NCBI GenBank assembly: GCA_021464415.1
Contig: CM038471.1
Coordinates: 33,763,234-33,827,233, forward strand
Direction of reading: 5' to 3'
Source of the DNA: Lonicera japonica
Lineage: Eukaryota; Streptophyta; Magnoliopsida; Dipsacales; Caprifoliaceae
Length of the DNA stretch: 64,000 nt
The translations under genes were made by a program, and so were the position numbers. Every line of letters begins with the position of its first letter. Position 1 is the first letter of the stretch. Positions 1 through 12,530 of the stretch are shown here, piece by piece. The notes beneath the pieces are model-generated. The model was given only the letters and a program-made list of their open reading frames with translations. It was not told where the DNA came from and did no database searches.

Positions 1-527
1 GATATGCCTCGGTAATAATTTAATGTCCCTTCAAATATGTAATTTGTTAAAAAATTCTAAATCATTGTTAATTAAACACTTATTTATAATAATATTGCAA
101 AGTTAACTTTGCACTCCTTTTGGAGTTTGATCAATTACAGGCCTTTAATTCAAAAAAATATTATTCCATGGTTCTTTTGCAAAAAAAAAATTCAAACAAG
201 CCCTATTTTCAATACCCCGAGAAAATGAAATTACTAATTTAGGACTTCAAAAAAAGAAAATTGAGATTATCAATTATATTTAGAAAAATGTGTAAAATTC
301 ACACACAACCCCTTATTTTTTGGGCAATGGGAATAGTCAAGGCAATTGCTATTGCCAAAGCAATACATTAAGTTTAAAACATAATTTATAAGCATATATA
401 ATTACAAGCTGGTGGTTTGATTTTAAATTTCATCTACCGAAAGCAATTGATAAAAATAGAATAAACAATTTTCCCTAAGGACCATTTTATATACAATAAG
501 TGACATATATCGACTAATTTGGCTAAG

Positions 528-756
528 TCACTTCGGCCCCTAAGTGTGGACAAAGTTCGAATTAATCCGACATATGAATAATTACGCCTCAACTTCATGC
601 CTAAGTCTATGTGGATGTCAAAAACATACTATAATTTTGAGATAAGGGCCCCTAAGTGAGGACAAAACTCAAACTTATCCGATATATGAATAATTACACC
701 TCAACCACATGCCTAAGTCTGTGTGGATGTCAAAGACTAGAATTTTGAAATAAGGT
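528..756. repeat. Internal ~110-bp direct duplication in the unit
   Basis: Within copy A a segment beginning gcccctaagtg, followed by a tccgacatatgaataattac-like block and a tgtggatgtcaaa block, is present twice in a row (about 528-640 and 648-756). The same doublet recurs in copies B (about 2526-2742), C (about 5806-6010) and D (about 7803-8010). The duplication is therefore older than the amplification of the 2 kb unit. Confidence 0.85.
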
Positions 757-1665
757 TCACAATGTTTGGTGACATGCAGGACAGACGTAGAATTATAAAG
801 AATGGTGGGCCTATACTGTATTGGGTCATTTTTATTTTATTTAATTTTACTACATATACATAATAGCATTATTTTTCTTGGACTGTACCTAGAGCTTGCT
901 CTACTGGGCCTGAAAGGATATATTAAATCTTCGAACAAAAAATTCAGTATCTGTTCGATCAATTTGTACATGCTAAGAGTCTTTGCAATTAAAAAAAATT
1001 AATGCAAATTTGTTTTGCATGATGTGTTTATATTTTGTAACAAGTATATTCATATGTTTCATTCATAAAACTTTAAAACAATGTCAAATAAACATAAATA
1101 TATAGTAATGTTGTGCAAATCTAACTTTGCATAACTTTGAAAAAATTATTATGTACATTTTATTAATAAAGAGGTTTTGAATATTGAAGGTAACCAAAAT
1201 TCAGCAGGACCCCCAAAAATGAAGCTCTTTGTGAATATGAATGCACCGTTAATAGTAAGAGAGATAGGACAACATTGTTTTAGTTTCTAGGAAGATTATT
1301 ACAGTGATTTTTATATATAGTGGTAGTACATTCTCCTTTTATGTGTGGATGAGCTTTTATTGCTTTGTCAATGAAGTTTAGAACAAGAAGAGAAGCCACC
1401 GGCTTTTACAATCTTTCTATCTCTCTACCTTTCTCTAGATTCCTTATTAATAGAAATTGATCCCTTTCTCAAAGCTATCATTTTCTATTTATATATGTAC
1501 ATAATTAGAGTTACAATGCTCTCTTAGGACAAATGACCAAAAAACAGCTGGGGATAATGCGTAAGTCCCCCTGCATTAATTGTGGAATGATTTCCATTTA
1601 AGATCGGCTACTTTTACATTACACTAATGTCAGGGTTTGGTGGCTGCGTTCTGCCTGAAGATTTG

Positions 1666-2172
1666 GTCCTGTATATGAATCATATTCCTATTAGGTTTTA
1701 TATTGTACAACTCTTAACTGGCTTTATATTGTCCAAATCCTAATTGGATTTGTTATCCAATTTCTAATAGGTTTTGGCTTTGTGCATTCCTAGACTCGAA
1801 GGATTTATATTCTATAAATAGATCCCTTGTCATAGGTTTTATTTAAATGAGTTGTATTATTATTATTTACTAGCAAGATTAGAGAGTATATTTGAGAGAT
1901 AATATTGAGAGCTTTAATTGGCGGCTAGGATTTGTTTTTCGCATTGTACTCAGAAATTGGTCTCATTAATAATAGCTATCACCCGGTGGATTAGTGGCGG
2001 TTTTGCAGATACCGCCTAATTGCTTGCGTGCTTGGTTAATTGTTTTCTTCTTTAATCTCTTGTTTTTCGTATTGCTTGAATATCATTGGTGCTTGTTTCT
2101 TTAATTATTGTACGCATAATTGTCTGGTCAATCCTACGCTTGTGCTAAGGCTTGTTCTAGCGGTATCTTAGC
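1666..2172 (+). mobile_element. LTR-like segment replacing part of tandem copy A/B
   Basis: At the A/B junction the usual ~540 bp between the gttctgc block and the ttcaaacaagcc block is replaced by an unrelated ~0.5 kb sequence. It has a TATA-like box (ctataaatagatccc, about 1813), a leader typical of a copia LTR, and ends in ggtatcttagcag, which resembles the start of a tRNA-Met primer site (tggtatcagagc). I infer a solo or truncated LTR. No target duplication is visible, and the insertion was accompanied by loss of unit sequence. Confidence 0.5.
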
Positions 2173-3677
2173 AGAAAACTTTTTCAAACAAGCCATATTT
2201 TCAATATCCCGAGAAAATGAAATTTCTAATTTAGGACATCTAAAAAAGAAAAATGTTATTATCAATTATATTTAGGAAAATTTTTAAAATTCACACACAA
2301 CCCCTTATTTTTGGGCAATGGGAATAATCAAGGCAATTGCTATTGCCAAAGCAATACATCAAGCGTAAAACATAATTTATAGGCATATATAAAAACTATA
2401 AGGTGGTTTGATTTTAGATTTCATCTACTGAAAGCAATTGACAAAAATAAAATAAACAGTTTTCCCTAAAGACTAGTTTATATACGATAAATGACATATA
2501 CCGACTAATTTGACTAAGTCACTTCGGCCCCTAAGTGAGGTCAAAGCTCGAATTAATCCGACATATGAATAATTACACCTCAACTTCATGCTTAAGTCTG
2601 TGTGGATGTCAAAGACTGGAATTTTGAGATAAGGGCCCCAAAGTGGGGACAAAACTCAAACATATCCAACATATGAATAATTACACCTCAACTACATGCC
2701 TAAGTCTATGTGGATGTCAAAGACTAGAATTTTGAAATAAGGTTCACAATTTGGTGAAATGCAGGGCAGATGTAGAATTAGAAAGAATGGTGGGCCTATA
2801 TTGTATTGGTTCATTTATTTTATTTTATTTTACTACATATACAAAATAGCATTTTTTTTCTTGGATTGGACCTAGAGCTTGCTCTACTAGGCCTGAAAAG
2901 TTATATTAAATCTTCGAACAAAAAATTGAGTATGTGTGCGATCAATGTGTGCATACTAAGAGTCTTCACAGTTAAAAAAACATTAATGCAAATTTGTTTT
3001 GCATGATGTGTTTATATTTTTTAACGAGTATATTCTTATGTTTCATTCATAAAACTTTAAAACAAAGTCAAAGAAACATAAATACATAGTAATGTTTTGG
3101 AAAATAATGAGGGCAAACTTAACTTTCATAACTCCAAAAAAATTATTATGTGCATTTTATTAATAAAGAGGTTTTGAATATTGAAGGTAACCAAAATTCA
3201 GTAGGACCCACAGAAATGAAGTTCTTTGTGAATATGAATGCACCGTTAATAGTAAGAAAGATTAGGACAACGTTGTTTTAGTTTCTAGGTAGATTCTTCC
3301 GATGATTTTTACGTCTAGTGGCAGTACAATCTCCATTTATTTGTGTATGAGCTTTTATTGCTTTGTCAATGGAGTTAAGAATAAGAAGACAAGCCAACGG
3401 CTTTTTCAATCTTTCTATCTCTCGTCCTTTCTCTAGATTCTTTAATAATGGAAGTCAATCCATTTCTCAGAGCTATCCTTTTCTATTTATATATGTATAT
3501 AATTATAGTTACAATGCTCTCTTAGGACAAATGACCGAAAAACAGCTAGGGATAAGGCGTAGGTCCCCCAGCATTAATTGTGGAATGATTTCCATTTAAG
3601 ACCGGCCATTTTTACATTACACAGATGTTAGGGTTTGATGGTTGCATTCTGCACGAGTGGGTAAAATACAACACGTG

Positions 3678-4949
3678 TGATAAGTGCCCAAAATAATTAT
3701 TTTAACCCGCAAATAATATTTTGTTAGAATATAATTAATGCTTAAATTATGGAGGAATAATATTTATTTTGTCTTTTTATAGGGAAGAAGAAAATTATAA
3801 TAAAAAGCCTAAAAAGGTGGAAGAAGTGATGGAAGAAGTCTATTGAAGATCAGAAAGGAAGATAAAAAAGAAAGAATATTCCAATTCAATATTCTCTTCT
3901 AATTCAAATATAACTCATTTTTCTCTCTCTTAATTAGAATTATAATTGAACTCACAGTTGTTATTTCTTCTACAATTCTAGTTTTTTAAACCTTGTAAAC
4001 TTGTATCTCTTATTTCTATATATAGACCCATTATCTACACCTAAGAGATAGAAGAAAAAAGATAGAAAAAAAATAGTTAGAAAGATATAGTTAGAATATA
4101 GATATTATTAAATAGTTCTAGAGAGAGAAAATCCTTCATATACTAATTGCCGTGTGGCCGAAGTATTGAAGGAGAAGAAGTAGACAGCGTAAAGCCGTGC
4201 GGTACACGCAAGTTCGAGCATCATATACATAGACGCTTTCTAGCTTTTTAATTATCTATATTTTATATTCAAGTACTTTAATTTTAAATTTTAATGATGA
4301 ATTATTATTTTGTTTTAATGTGTTATTTATTTAATATGCTTAACTAAATTATCTCCCAAAGGGGAGGGATGAAACCGCCATGGATGTAATGGGCTTAATT
4401 TAATTCTAATTGATTTTTAAGTATTCGTCCTAAATTAAAATATATTTTAAAATTGCCACTACTATAACGTATGTTTTCTTTCTAGTACTTTAATTATTTT
4501 TAAAATAAAAGAAGGATCTCTTGTGATCACCAATTTGGAGATACAGGCGATGCCTATTTTTATTAACATTAATTTTAAAGAAAGAATGATGGTGATTTTG
4601 AATTTATTTATATAGTAGGGATGAATATTAAAAATATAATTATATACTTTTCTATTTATATCCATGGTAGTGGATTCTCTTTCCTTGGGATTTCTTATTA
4701 TTGATTACTTATTGCCTATTTTAATTTAATTAGTTTAATTTATTTATTTTAATTTCTTAGTTAAGATAATTTCAAAATCAACATTTAAAAAATGTTTTAA
4801 TTTGGTTCCTAAAATATTGGATTTCGACAAACTCTCCTACTTTTAAGGTATTAACTTGGATTTGGATTGACTCCTACTTATTCGCTGTACTAGTTTAATT
4901 CTTTTATATAAAAGTAGGGTTTTATTGTATTTAAGTGTGGAATTAAGCA
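3678..4949 (+). mobile_element. LTR-like insertion (about 1.27 kb) in tandem copy B
   Basis: Relative to the intact C/D junction (acgcgagtaagtgatt, about 6934), copy B is interrupted by about 1272 bp that start TGATAAGTGCCC and end AAGCA, so TG...CA ends. It contains a TATA-like stretch (ctatatatagaccc, about 4015) and no gene. I infer an old solo LTR, class unknown. The 5-bp flanks no longer match clearly. Confidence 0.6.
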
Positions 4950-7900
4950 ATGAGTATAGTGATTTTCATCACTAGTCGGTAGCTTTTCACGTATGCCTCA
5001 TGATGAGTATAGTTCAATTACATTGCTCCGCATGTTCTCTAAATTCCTGCGCGTGTTGGTCATACGATTTGGCCAACACCAAGATGTGCTGGGTTCTTAT
5101 CCTCCTTGGCACGAAATATGCTTCAACACCAATGTGGCTTTCCGTTGACCATTTTCTCGTCAAACTGTATTTGGGTTGAGGGCCCAAAGGCATTGGGCCG
5201 ACATGATATGCCTTGGTAATAATTTAATGTCCCCTCAAATATGTAATTTGATAAAATAATTCTAAAGCATTGTTAATTAAAACAGTTATTTATAATAACA
5301 TGCAAAAAGCATTTAGTGTAAACTTAATTTTGCATGATTCCATAAAAAAATACAATTTAAAAATCTATTGCAAAGTTAGCTTTGCACTCCTTTTGGAGTT
5401 TGATCAATTACAGGCCCTTAATTCAAAAAAATATTATTCCATGGTTCTTTCACAAAAAACTTTTTCAAACAAGCCCTATTTTCAATATCCCGAGAAAATG
5501 AAATTACTAATTTAGGACATCTAAAAAGAAAAATGAGATTATCAATTATATTTAGAAAAATGTATAAAATTCACACACGCCCCCTTATTTTTGGGCAATC
5601 GGAATAATCAAGGCAATTGTTATTGCCAAAGCAATACATTAAGTCTAAAACATAATCTATAGGCATATATAAATACTAGCTGGTGGTTTGATTTTAGATT
5701 TCATCTATCGAAAGCAGTTGATAAAAATAGAATAAACAGTTTTCCCTAAGGACCATTTTATATACGATAAGTGACATATACTGACTAATTTGACTAAGTC
5801 ACTTCGGCCCCTAAGTGAGGACAAAGCTCGAATTAATCCGACATATGAATAATTACACCTCAACTTCATGCCTAACTCTATGTCGATGTCAAAGACGTAC
5901 TATAATTTTGAGATAAGGGCCCCTAAGTGAGGACAAAACTCAACTTATCTAACATATGAATAATTACACCTCAACTACATGCCTAAGTCTGTGTGGATGT
6001 CAAAGACTAGAATTTTGAAATAAGGTTCACAATGTTTGATGACATGCAGGGCAGACGTAGAATAAGAAAGAATGGTGGGCCTATAGGTCATTTTATTTTA
6101 TTTAATTTTACTACATATACACAATAGCATTATTTTTGTTGGACTATACCTAGAGCTTGCTCTACTAAGCCTGAAAGGTTATATTAAATCTTCGAACAAA
6201 AAATTGAGTATATGTTCGATCAATGTGTACATGCTAAGAGTCTTTGCAATTAAAAAAGCATTAATGCAAATTTGTTTTGTATGATGTGTTTATATTTTTT
6301 TAACGAGTATATTCATATGTTTCATTCATAAAACTTTAAAACAATGTCAAATAAACATAAATACATAGTAATGTTATGCAAACTTAACTTTGCATAACTC
6401 CGAAAAAATTATTATGTGCATTTTATTAATAAAGAGGTTTTGATTATTGAAGGTGAGCAAAATCTAGCTGGACCCATAAAAATGAAGTTCTTCATGAATA
6501 TTAATGCACAGTTAATAGTAAGAGAGATAGGACAACGTTGCTTTAGTTTCTAAGTAAATTCTTCCTGTAATTTTTACGTCTAGTGGCAGTAGGTTCTCCT
6601 TTTATGTGTGTATGAGCTTTTATTGCTTTGTCAATAGAGTTAAGCAAAAGAAGACAAGCCATCGGCTTTTACAATATTTCTATCTCTCTACCTTTCTATA
6701 GATTCCTAATAATGGAAATCGATCCCTTTCTCAGAGGTATCATTTTCTATTTATATTTGTATAGAATTAGAGTTATAATGCTCTCTTAGGATAAATGACC
6801 AAAAAAACAGCTGGGGGTAAGGCGTAGGTCCCTCTACATTAATTGTGGAATGATTTCCATTTAGACTAGCCACTTTTACATTACACAGATGTCAGGGTTT
6901 GGTGGTTGTGTTCTGCACGAGTGGGTAAAATACAACGCGAGTAAGTGATTATCATCACTAGTTAGTAGCCTTTCACGTATGCCTCATGATAATATTAGTT
7001 CAATTACATTGCGCCGCACGTTCTCTGTTCTCCTGCGCGTGTTGGTCATGCGATCTGGCCGATGCCGAGATGTGCTGGGTTCTTATCCTCCTCGGCACGG
7101 AATATGCTTCAACACCTATGTGGCTCTCCGTTGACCTTTTCACCATTTTCTTGTCGAACTGTATTTGGCTCGTTGGCCCAAAGGCATTGGGCTGGCCCAA
7201 TATGCCTTGGTAATAATTTAATGTCCCCTTAAATATGAAATTTATTAAAATAATTCTAAATAATTGTTAATTAAACACTTATTTATAATAATAGGCTAAA
7301 AAACATCTAGTGCAAACTTAATTTTGCATGAATCCATAAAAAAATACAATTTAAAAATCTATTGCAAAGTTAACTTTGGACTCCTTTTGGAGTTTGATCA
7401 ATTCCTAGCCCTTAATTCAAAAAAAATATTATTCCATGGTTCTTTCACAAAAAACTTTTTCAAACAAGCCCTATTTTCAATATCCTGAGAAAATGAAATT
7501 ACTAATTTAGGACATCTAAAAAGAAAAATGAGATTATCAATTATATTTAGAAAAATGTATAAAATTCACACACAACCCCTTATTTTTGGGCAATTGGAAT
7601 AATCAAGGCAATTGTTATTGCCAAAGCAATACATTAAGTCTAAAACATAATCTATAGGCATATATAAAAACTAGCTGGTGGTTTGATTTTAGATTTCATC
7701 TACCGAAATTAATTGATAAAAATAGAATAAACTATTTGTCCAAAGGACCATTTTATGTGACGATAAATGACATATACCAACTAATTTGACTAAGTCACTT
7801 CTGCCCCTAAGTGAGGACAAAGCTCGAATTAATCCGACATATGAATAATTACACCTCAACTTCATGCTTAAGTTTGTGTGGATGTTAAAGATTGGAATTT

Positions 7901-8207
7901 TGAGATAAGGGCCCCTAGGTAAGGACAAAGCTTAAACTTATCCAACATATGAATAATTACACCTCAACTACATGCCTATGTTTTTGTGGATGTCAAAGAC
8001 TAGAATTTTGAAAGAAGGTTCACAATGTTTGGTGACATGCAGGGCAAACGTAGAATTAAAAAGAATGGTGGGCCTATTGTGTATTGGGTCATTTTTATTT
8101 TACTACATATACATAATAGCATTATTTTTGTTGGACTGGACCTAGAGCTTTCTCTACTAGGCCTGAAAGGTTATATTAAATCTTCAAACAAAAAATGGAG
8201 TATATGT

Positions 8208-8264
8208 GTAATCAATGTGTATATGCGTAATCAATGTGTATATGCGTAATCAATGTGTATATGC
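8208..8264. repeat. 19-bp tandem triplication
   Basis: The 19-mer gtaatcaatgtgtatatgc is repeated three times head to tail with no mismatch, at the truncated end of tandem copy D. Other copies have a single degenerate version. Confidence 0.95.
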
Positions 8265-8274
8265 TAAGAGTTTA

Positions 8275-8728
8275 GAACTTGTGAAAAAGTAAAATTTAAT
8301 TCTTTTTCTTCTTCTTCTTCAAATTTTGATTTTCTATTTATCCTTTGATCAATATAATGGTAGGAATTAACTAGTGTTGGGCATCCGCTATGTATCTCTC
8401 TATGCATCTTGTTATCCTATTTATTTCTTACGTTCGAACGCACATTTTTTAAAGGTTTTTGTATTTGCCTCAGTAACTATTGCTTACTTTTCTTTTATAT
8501 TTTCTTGCAAATCTTATTTAATTTTTCAACTTTATTTCTTCAAATAATCTAGCTGGATTATTTATGATATGATCATCTTTCTTTACAAGAATTTATCGAT
8601 ATTTACCTTATTCTTTAATGAGTTATAATTACCTTATTTGTCAGTTATTTACACAAAGAATATTCCTTTTGACATCACTTTTGAACAGCTCAATATTTTT
8701 ATTTTGTCTATAAATAAATGTACTTTTT
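8275..8728. other. AT-rich spacer, no gene seen
   Basis: This segment lies between the truncated end of the 2 kb array and the left LTR of the copia element. It holds a CTT-rich tract (about 8305-8320). No frame, RNA or element end could be supported. Confidence 0.6.
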
Positions 8729-8981
8729 GGTAAAATAAAAAAGAGATAGGGACAGAAGAAAATAAGAAAAATCTTCTTATTCAAGTAATATGTAATATGA
8801 GTATGGGTTAGTTTTATTTATATTATGAGCTAACCTTCTTACTTCTATACAAAATCAATGTAAAACAAGTTATACTATATATAATGTGAGGAAATTTCTT
8901 CATTTATACCACAATTTCAATATGGACAAGTTGTATCTTTAAATGTTGATGTGGACATCCACATACCAATATTTCACAACA
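8729..8981 (-). repeat. 3' LTR of the copia element (left side)
   Basis: It matches 20110-20375 along its length: shared blocks include aaatcttcttatt, atgtaatatg and actatatataat. The boundary is inferred from the end of homology and the TG/CA rule. Confidence 0.85.
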
Positions 8982-8991
8982 CTCCCCTTGG
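8982..8991 (-). other. Polypurine tract next to the 3' LTR
   Basis: The minus strand reads ccaaggggag immediately before the LTR start, which is the expected plus-strand priming site of a copia element. Confidence 0.7.
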
Positions 8992-9279
8992 ATGTCCATT
9001 AATATGCCTCAATTCAATGACAAATGCCTCACTAAAACCTTTTTAAGGAAAAACCCAGTAGGAAAAAAACAAAGTGAAGGAAAAATAGTACAACATTTTT
9101 CTGGATCAATGAACTGGCATTAAATGCACAATATGCTGCCTCGTCAAAACCTTTACTAGGAAAACCTAATGGGACAAAACCTAATTAAAGGAAAAAGAGT
9201 AAAGCATGCAAATATTAGGCAGTATACTTCAGGGATACTCCCCCTGATTATTTACTCCCCCTCATAACAATAAATACAT

Positions 9280-9547
9280 TTAACTTGATAATAAAGTCAA
9301 ATCATACCAATATTGTAAATTATTTTTTGGAATATTGGCTTCAACAATCATCTCATGTGCAAACTCTACTAAGTTGTCATTAAAGCAAATTTACTTAACT
9401 TTAATCATTGTGTTCTTCTAATGCTTATGTAAAACATGTCTTGTCACCTTAAAACTTTCTTGAAAATGAGTTATACAAGCTATATTATCTTCATAGATAA
9501 CACTCGAAATATCTGTAATAGAAGACAATTAACAAGAACTACAAATA
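9280..9547 (-). pseudogene. copia RNase H C-terminal remnant
   Basis: Minus-strand sequence reads a YEDNIACI-like RNase H block followed by a stretch resembling the conserved KGD-R/T region, then runs on toward the 3' LTR. It is the continuation of the pol remnant at 14130-15330; the two parts are separated by the insertion at 9548-14002. Stops and frameshifts are present. Confidence 0.6.
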
Positions 9548-11024
9548 TGTTGAAATTTTTGACCAAAAGGTCTTAATATTATTTTGATAATAATAATAAT
9601 AAATAAATCATTTGTAATTTAACATGTTTCTTAATTTAAGTTTATAGTTTATTCACTTGAAAAATCAAGAAAAGCATGCCACATGACAATGATCATTCAT
9701 TCCATCCGATCAAGTCAACATTGCATTGGACAAGCCAAGGATATGCATGAAGATCAAGATCAAGGATCATATGCAAAAGCTTCATGGCAAGAGGTGCAAG
9801 TGAAAATCAATTTGAAGAAACAAATCAAAGCATTCAAAGACTCGATTATTCGGTAATTGAGTGAGTGCTAAGGATTAGTGTAAAGTTTCTTTATTGATTA
9901 TTTAGACAGCTCAAACATGATCATACATCATTCATAGATTGATTGAAAACAAGATTGAATTGAATTTCCTTTGAAAACATCATTCTTATAAAAATTGATT
10001 TTCAAATAAATTCATATTAAATTCAAATAATCATATTTTGAATTTTCCTAAAAATAGGTGTTTTAGGAACACATTTTTGAGGTCCCAAAAGTATTATAAT
10101 TAATTTTAGAGCTTATATGCAAAAGTATAAAAATTGGGATTTTGGCCTGATGGACAGAGCACATCAGTCGACTAAGCAACTTTACTCAGTCAATTGAGGG
10201 TCCATTAGTCGACTGATGAGTTTTGTTTAGTCGACTGATACCTCATAATATAGCCATTCAATTTTTGATTTTTTACCATTTTTGGTACCAAACCGCTAAA
10301 ATGGCTCTATCACTTTTGGGACTATATATACACTATCTAAAACACATTTTGACAAGCTTGAACATATATACAAACTCATATTTCATCTATCTTCATTATT
10401 TAATTATTCAAGCTTTAATATTGATCATAATCATTCATCTTTGAGCTATATCTAATTGATCAATCTTGATAACTCTAGTGTGAGCTTTAATTGTATCTAT
10501 CAAACACTTAAAAGTTGTTATTCATTGGTGTGAATCACTAAACAATCTATATTCAATTGTGAGAGTTAATCTCATAGGATAATAAAAGAATAAATTCTTG
10601 TTCAATATTTGTGAGAGGTAAATCTCATAGAATAGCAAGAAAGCACATCTTGTGAGAAGTGTAATGGTTATAGCTACATTGTGAGTGTTGTCTGTATAAC
10701 AATATTCGTATTGCGGTTTGATTTTTACTTAGAAAAAAATCGGTTTTAGTAAAAATTCTCGGGAGACTATCCGAGCACAGACGTATGGTTTAGGAAATCG
10801 AATCGCGTGAACAAAACTTCTTGGGCTTCAATCGGTTTAATCTTTATAACTCAAGCTATTTATTGTTTTCCTATATTATTGCTTGATCTTGGGTTTGCTT
10901 GTTTTCCTTGATATATTTGTTTAGCTTAGTTGTATTGCTTAAACACTTTTAGAAAACTTTTTGATTCCGCATTAAGTTTTATAAACCCTATTCACCCCTC
11001 TCCAGGGTTGATTTTCGACCAATA
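9548..11024 (+). repeat. 5' LTR of the gag-only element
   Basis: 1477 bp. It contains a TATA-like box ggactatatatacac (about 10318-10332) and several copies of the palindrome-containing motif agtcgact near 10165-10245, part of which is deleted in the 3' LTR. Confidence 0.85.
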
Positions 11025-11026
11025 AT

Positions 11027-11039
11027 TGGTATCAGATGG
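11027..11039 (+). other. Primer binding site (tRNA-Met type)
   Basis: tggtatcagatgg follows the 5' LTR end by two bases. It matches the start of the plant initiator-tRNA primer site (tggtatcagagc) with few changes. Confidence 0.85.
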
Positions 11040-11080
11040 TGTACTCTTGTTTTGATTTCACCATCTTAGAGTTTACGATA

Positions 11081-12098
11081 ATGTCTTTTATCAAAGAACC
11101 AGCCTTTTCGAATGTGCTTCTATTTATAGACCGCCATTGTTTGATGGCAAAAACTATAGTTATTAAAAGAAATATATTTGTACATTTTTACAAGCTAATG
11201 ATTTTGAACAATGGAAGATTACACTTATTGGACCCTATGAGATTTCCAAAACCAACGAGAGGGGAAATGTTATTCCCAAATCGATATCCAAATATAACGA
11301 GCATGATATCAAAAAAATTCAATTCAATGCTAAAGCTTTAAATTCATTACATTGTGCATTGACTATGGATGAATATAACAAAATCTCTACTTGCAAAACC
11401 GCAAAAGAGATTTGGGACAAGCTTGAGGTTGCCTATGAAGGAACCTCCTAAGTCAAGGATAATAATGTTAATATGCTTGTTCATGATTATGAATTATTTA
11501 AAATGGAGCCTAACGAACCTCTTGTTTCCATGTATAATAGATTCTCCATTATTACTAACACCTTGGATCTTCATGGTAAGACCTATTATAATGAGGACAA
11601 GATACGAAAGATTCTTAGAATTCTTCCCAATAAATAGAGACCTAAAGTGACGGCCATACAAGAGGCCAAGAACCTCAAGACTTTGAGCATGAATGGTTAT
11701 TGGGTTCTCTAGAAAACCATGAGAATGAGTTGTAAAGAGAAAAAAGAAAAGAGAGAGAAAATCCAATGGAAATATTTGCTTTAAATCCAAATAAAGGAAA
11801 TGATGCAAAAGAAGATGAAAACATGGCACTCATATCTAGGAAATTTGAGAAATTCTTAGCAAAGAAGAAGTACTCTCAAGAAAAAATCAACAACAATCCT
11901 TCAACCTCAAAGATCCTCAACGATAGATCAACATATCCAAAAGTTGATAATGAGAAAAAGAAGTGCTTCCATTGTCATAAACCAGGACATTACAAGTTAA
12001 ATTGTTCGGTTAAAAGAAATGAGAAGAGAGAAAAGAAGGAAAAGTTGTACAAGAGATTGAAAGATGCTCTCAAAGGGCATTCAAGTGAATTGGAATAA
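11081..12098 (+). pseudogene. copia-type gag polyprotein (broken)
   Basis: This is the structural capsid-like protein of a copia retrotransposon. In one frame the order is: an N-terminal PLFDGKNYSY motif, a UBN2-type gag core with KEIWDKLEVAYEGT, a LPNK-RPKVTAIQEAKNL block, a lysine-rich linker with MALISRKFEKFL, and a zinc knuckle CFHCHKPGHYKLNC (11964-12005; C-x2-C-x4-H-x4-C intact). Lesions: TAA at 11164-11166, TAA at 11449-11451, TAG at 11635-11637, and frame changes at the start and near 11700. From about 11766 the last part is open for 110 codons. The gag is a usual SIRE/copia arrangement by family knowledge. No pol follows before the 3' LTR. Confidence 0.85.
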
Positions 12099-12516
12099 GA
12101 CGAGTCCAATATTGATTCGAGTGATGAAGAGACGGCCGACCTTTGTCATATGGCAAAAAATGGAAGGGGCATACAAATCGTTACCTCATCGATGAAGCAT
12201 ACTTAGAGCTACTATTTTCTCTCTGTGGCCTTGATCCCTTTTTGATGTTGCCATAGGTGGGAAATGTGTGTATGGTGATCAATGTTCGTAAGAATGTAAT
12301 TGCTTTATGTCTTTAACACTGATACTTGTTTTATCTTGAAAACGTTATTTGAGATCAAAAATGATTTATTGGTTTTAAAACTATCTCAAATATTTGCAAT
12401 GCTTTTAATAGTCATTTATTATATCTATGCATAAATCGAGGGGGAGCATATTCTATGTACATTCATATGCTATTTATGCTTATTATTGAAAACACACATT
12501 CATTTATTGTCATCAT

Positions 12517-12530
12517 CAAAAGGGGGAGAT
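12517..12530 (+). other. Polypurine tract
   Basis: aaaagggggagat-type purine run immediately before the TG of the 3' LTR. Confidence 0.85.

Larger units (their letters stand above)
1..8274. repeat. Tandem array of a ~2.0 kb unit, four copies
   Basis: The same ~2 kb sequence occurs four times in the same orientation. Landmarks recur at matching spacing: the tatgcc-ttggtaataattt block at about 3, 5207 and 7201; the ttcaaacaagcc block at about 191, 2183, 5464 and 7459; the gtcaatggagttaag-like block at about 1366, 3366 and 6630. Copy-to-copy spacing is about 1992-1995 bp, except B to C, where a 1.27 kb insertion lengthens it. Copy A starts at or before the window edge, and copy D stops at about 8274 within the unit. 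No long reading frame is conserved. Similar 66-74 codon frames in copies A, B and D are explained by recent duplication, since copy C lacks the frame. The array could be a satellite-like tandem repeat or duplicated LTR-derived sequence; the nature of the unit is not established. Confidence 0.9.

Noticed and set aside
802..1002. A 66-codon frame repeated in tandem copies A, B and D, suggesting a conserved small protein
   Set aside because: The similarity follows from the repeat itself. Copy C lacks the frame, lengths differ (66 versus 74), and the composition is that of AT-rich spacer.
11494..11829. 111-codon minus-strand frame
   Set aside because: It is the antisense shadow of the gag pseudogene, which carries the zinc knuckle on the plus strand.
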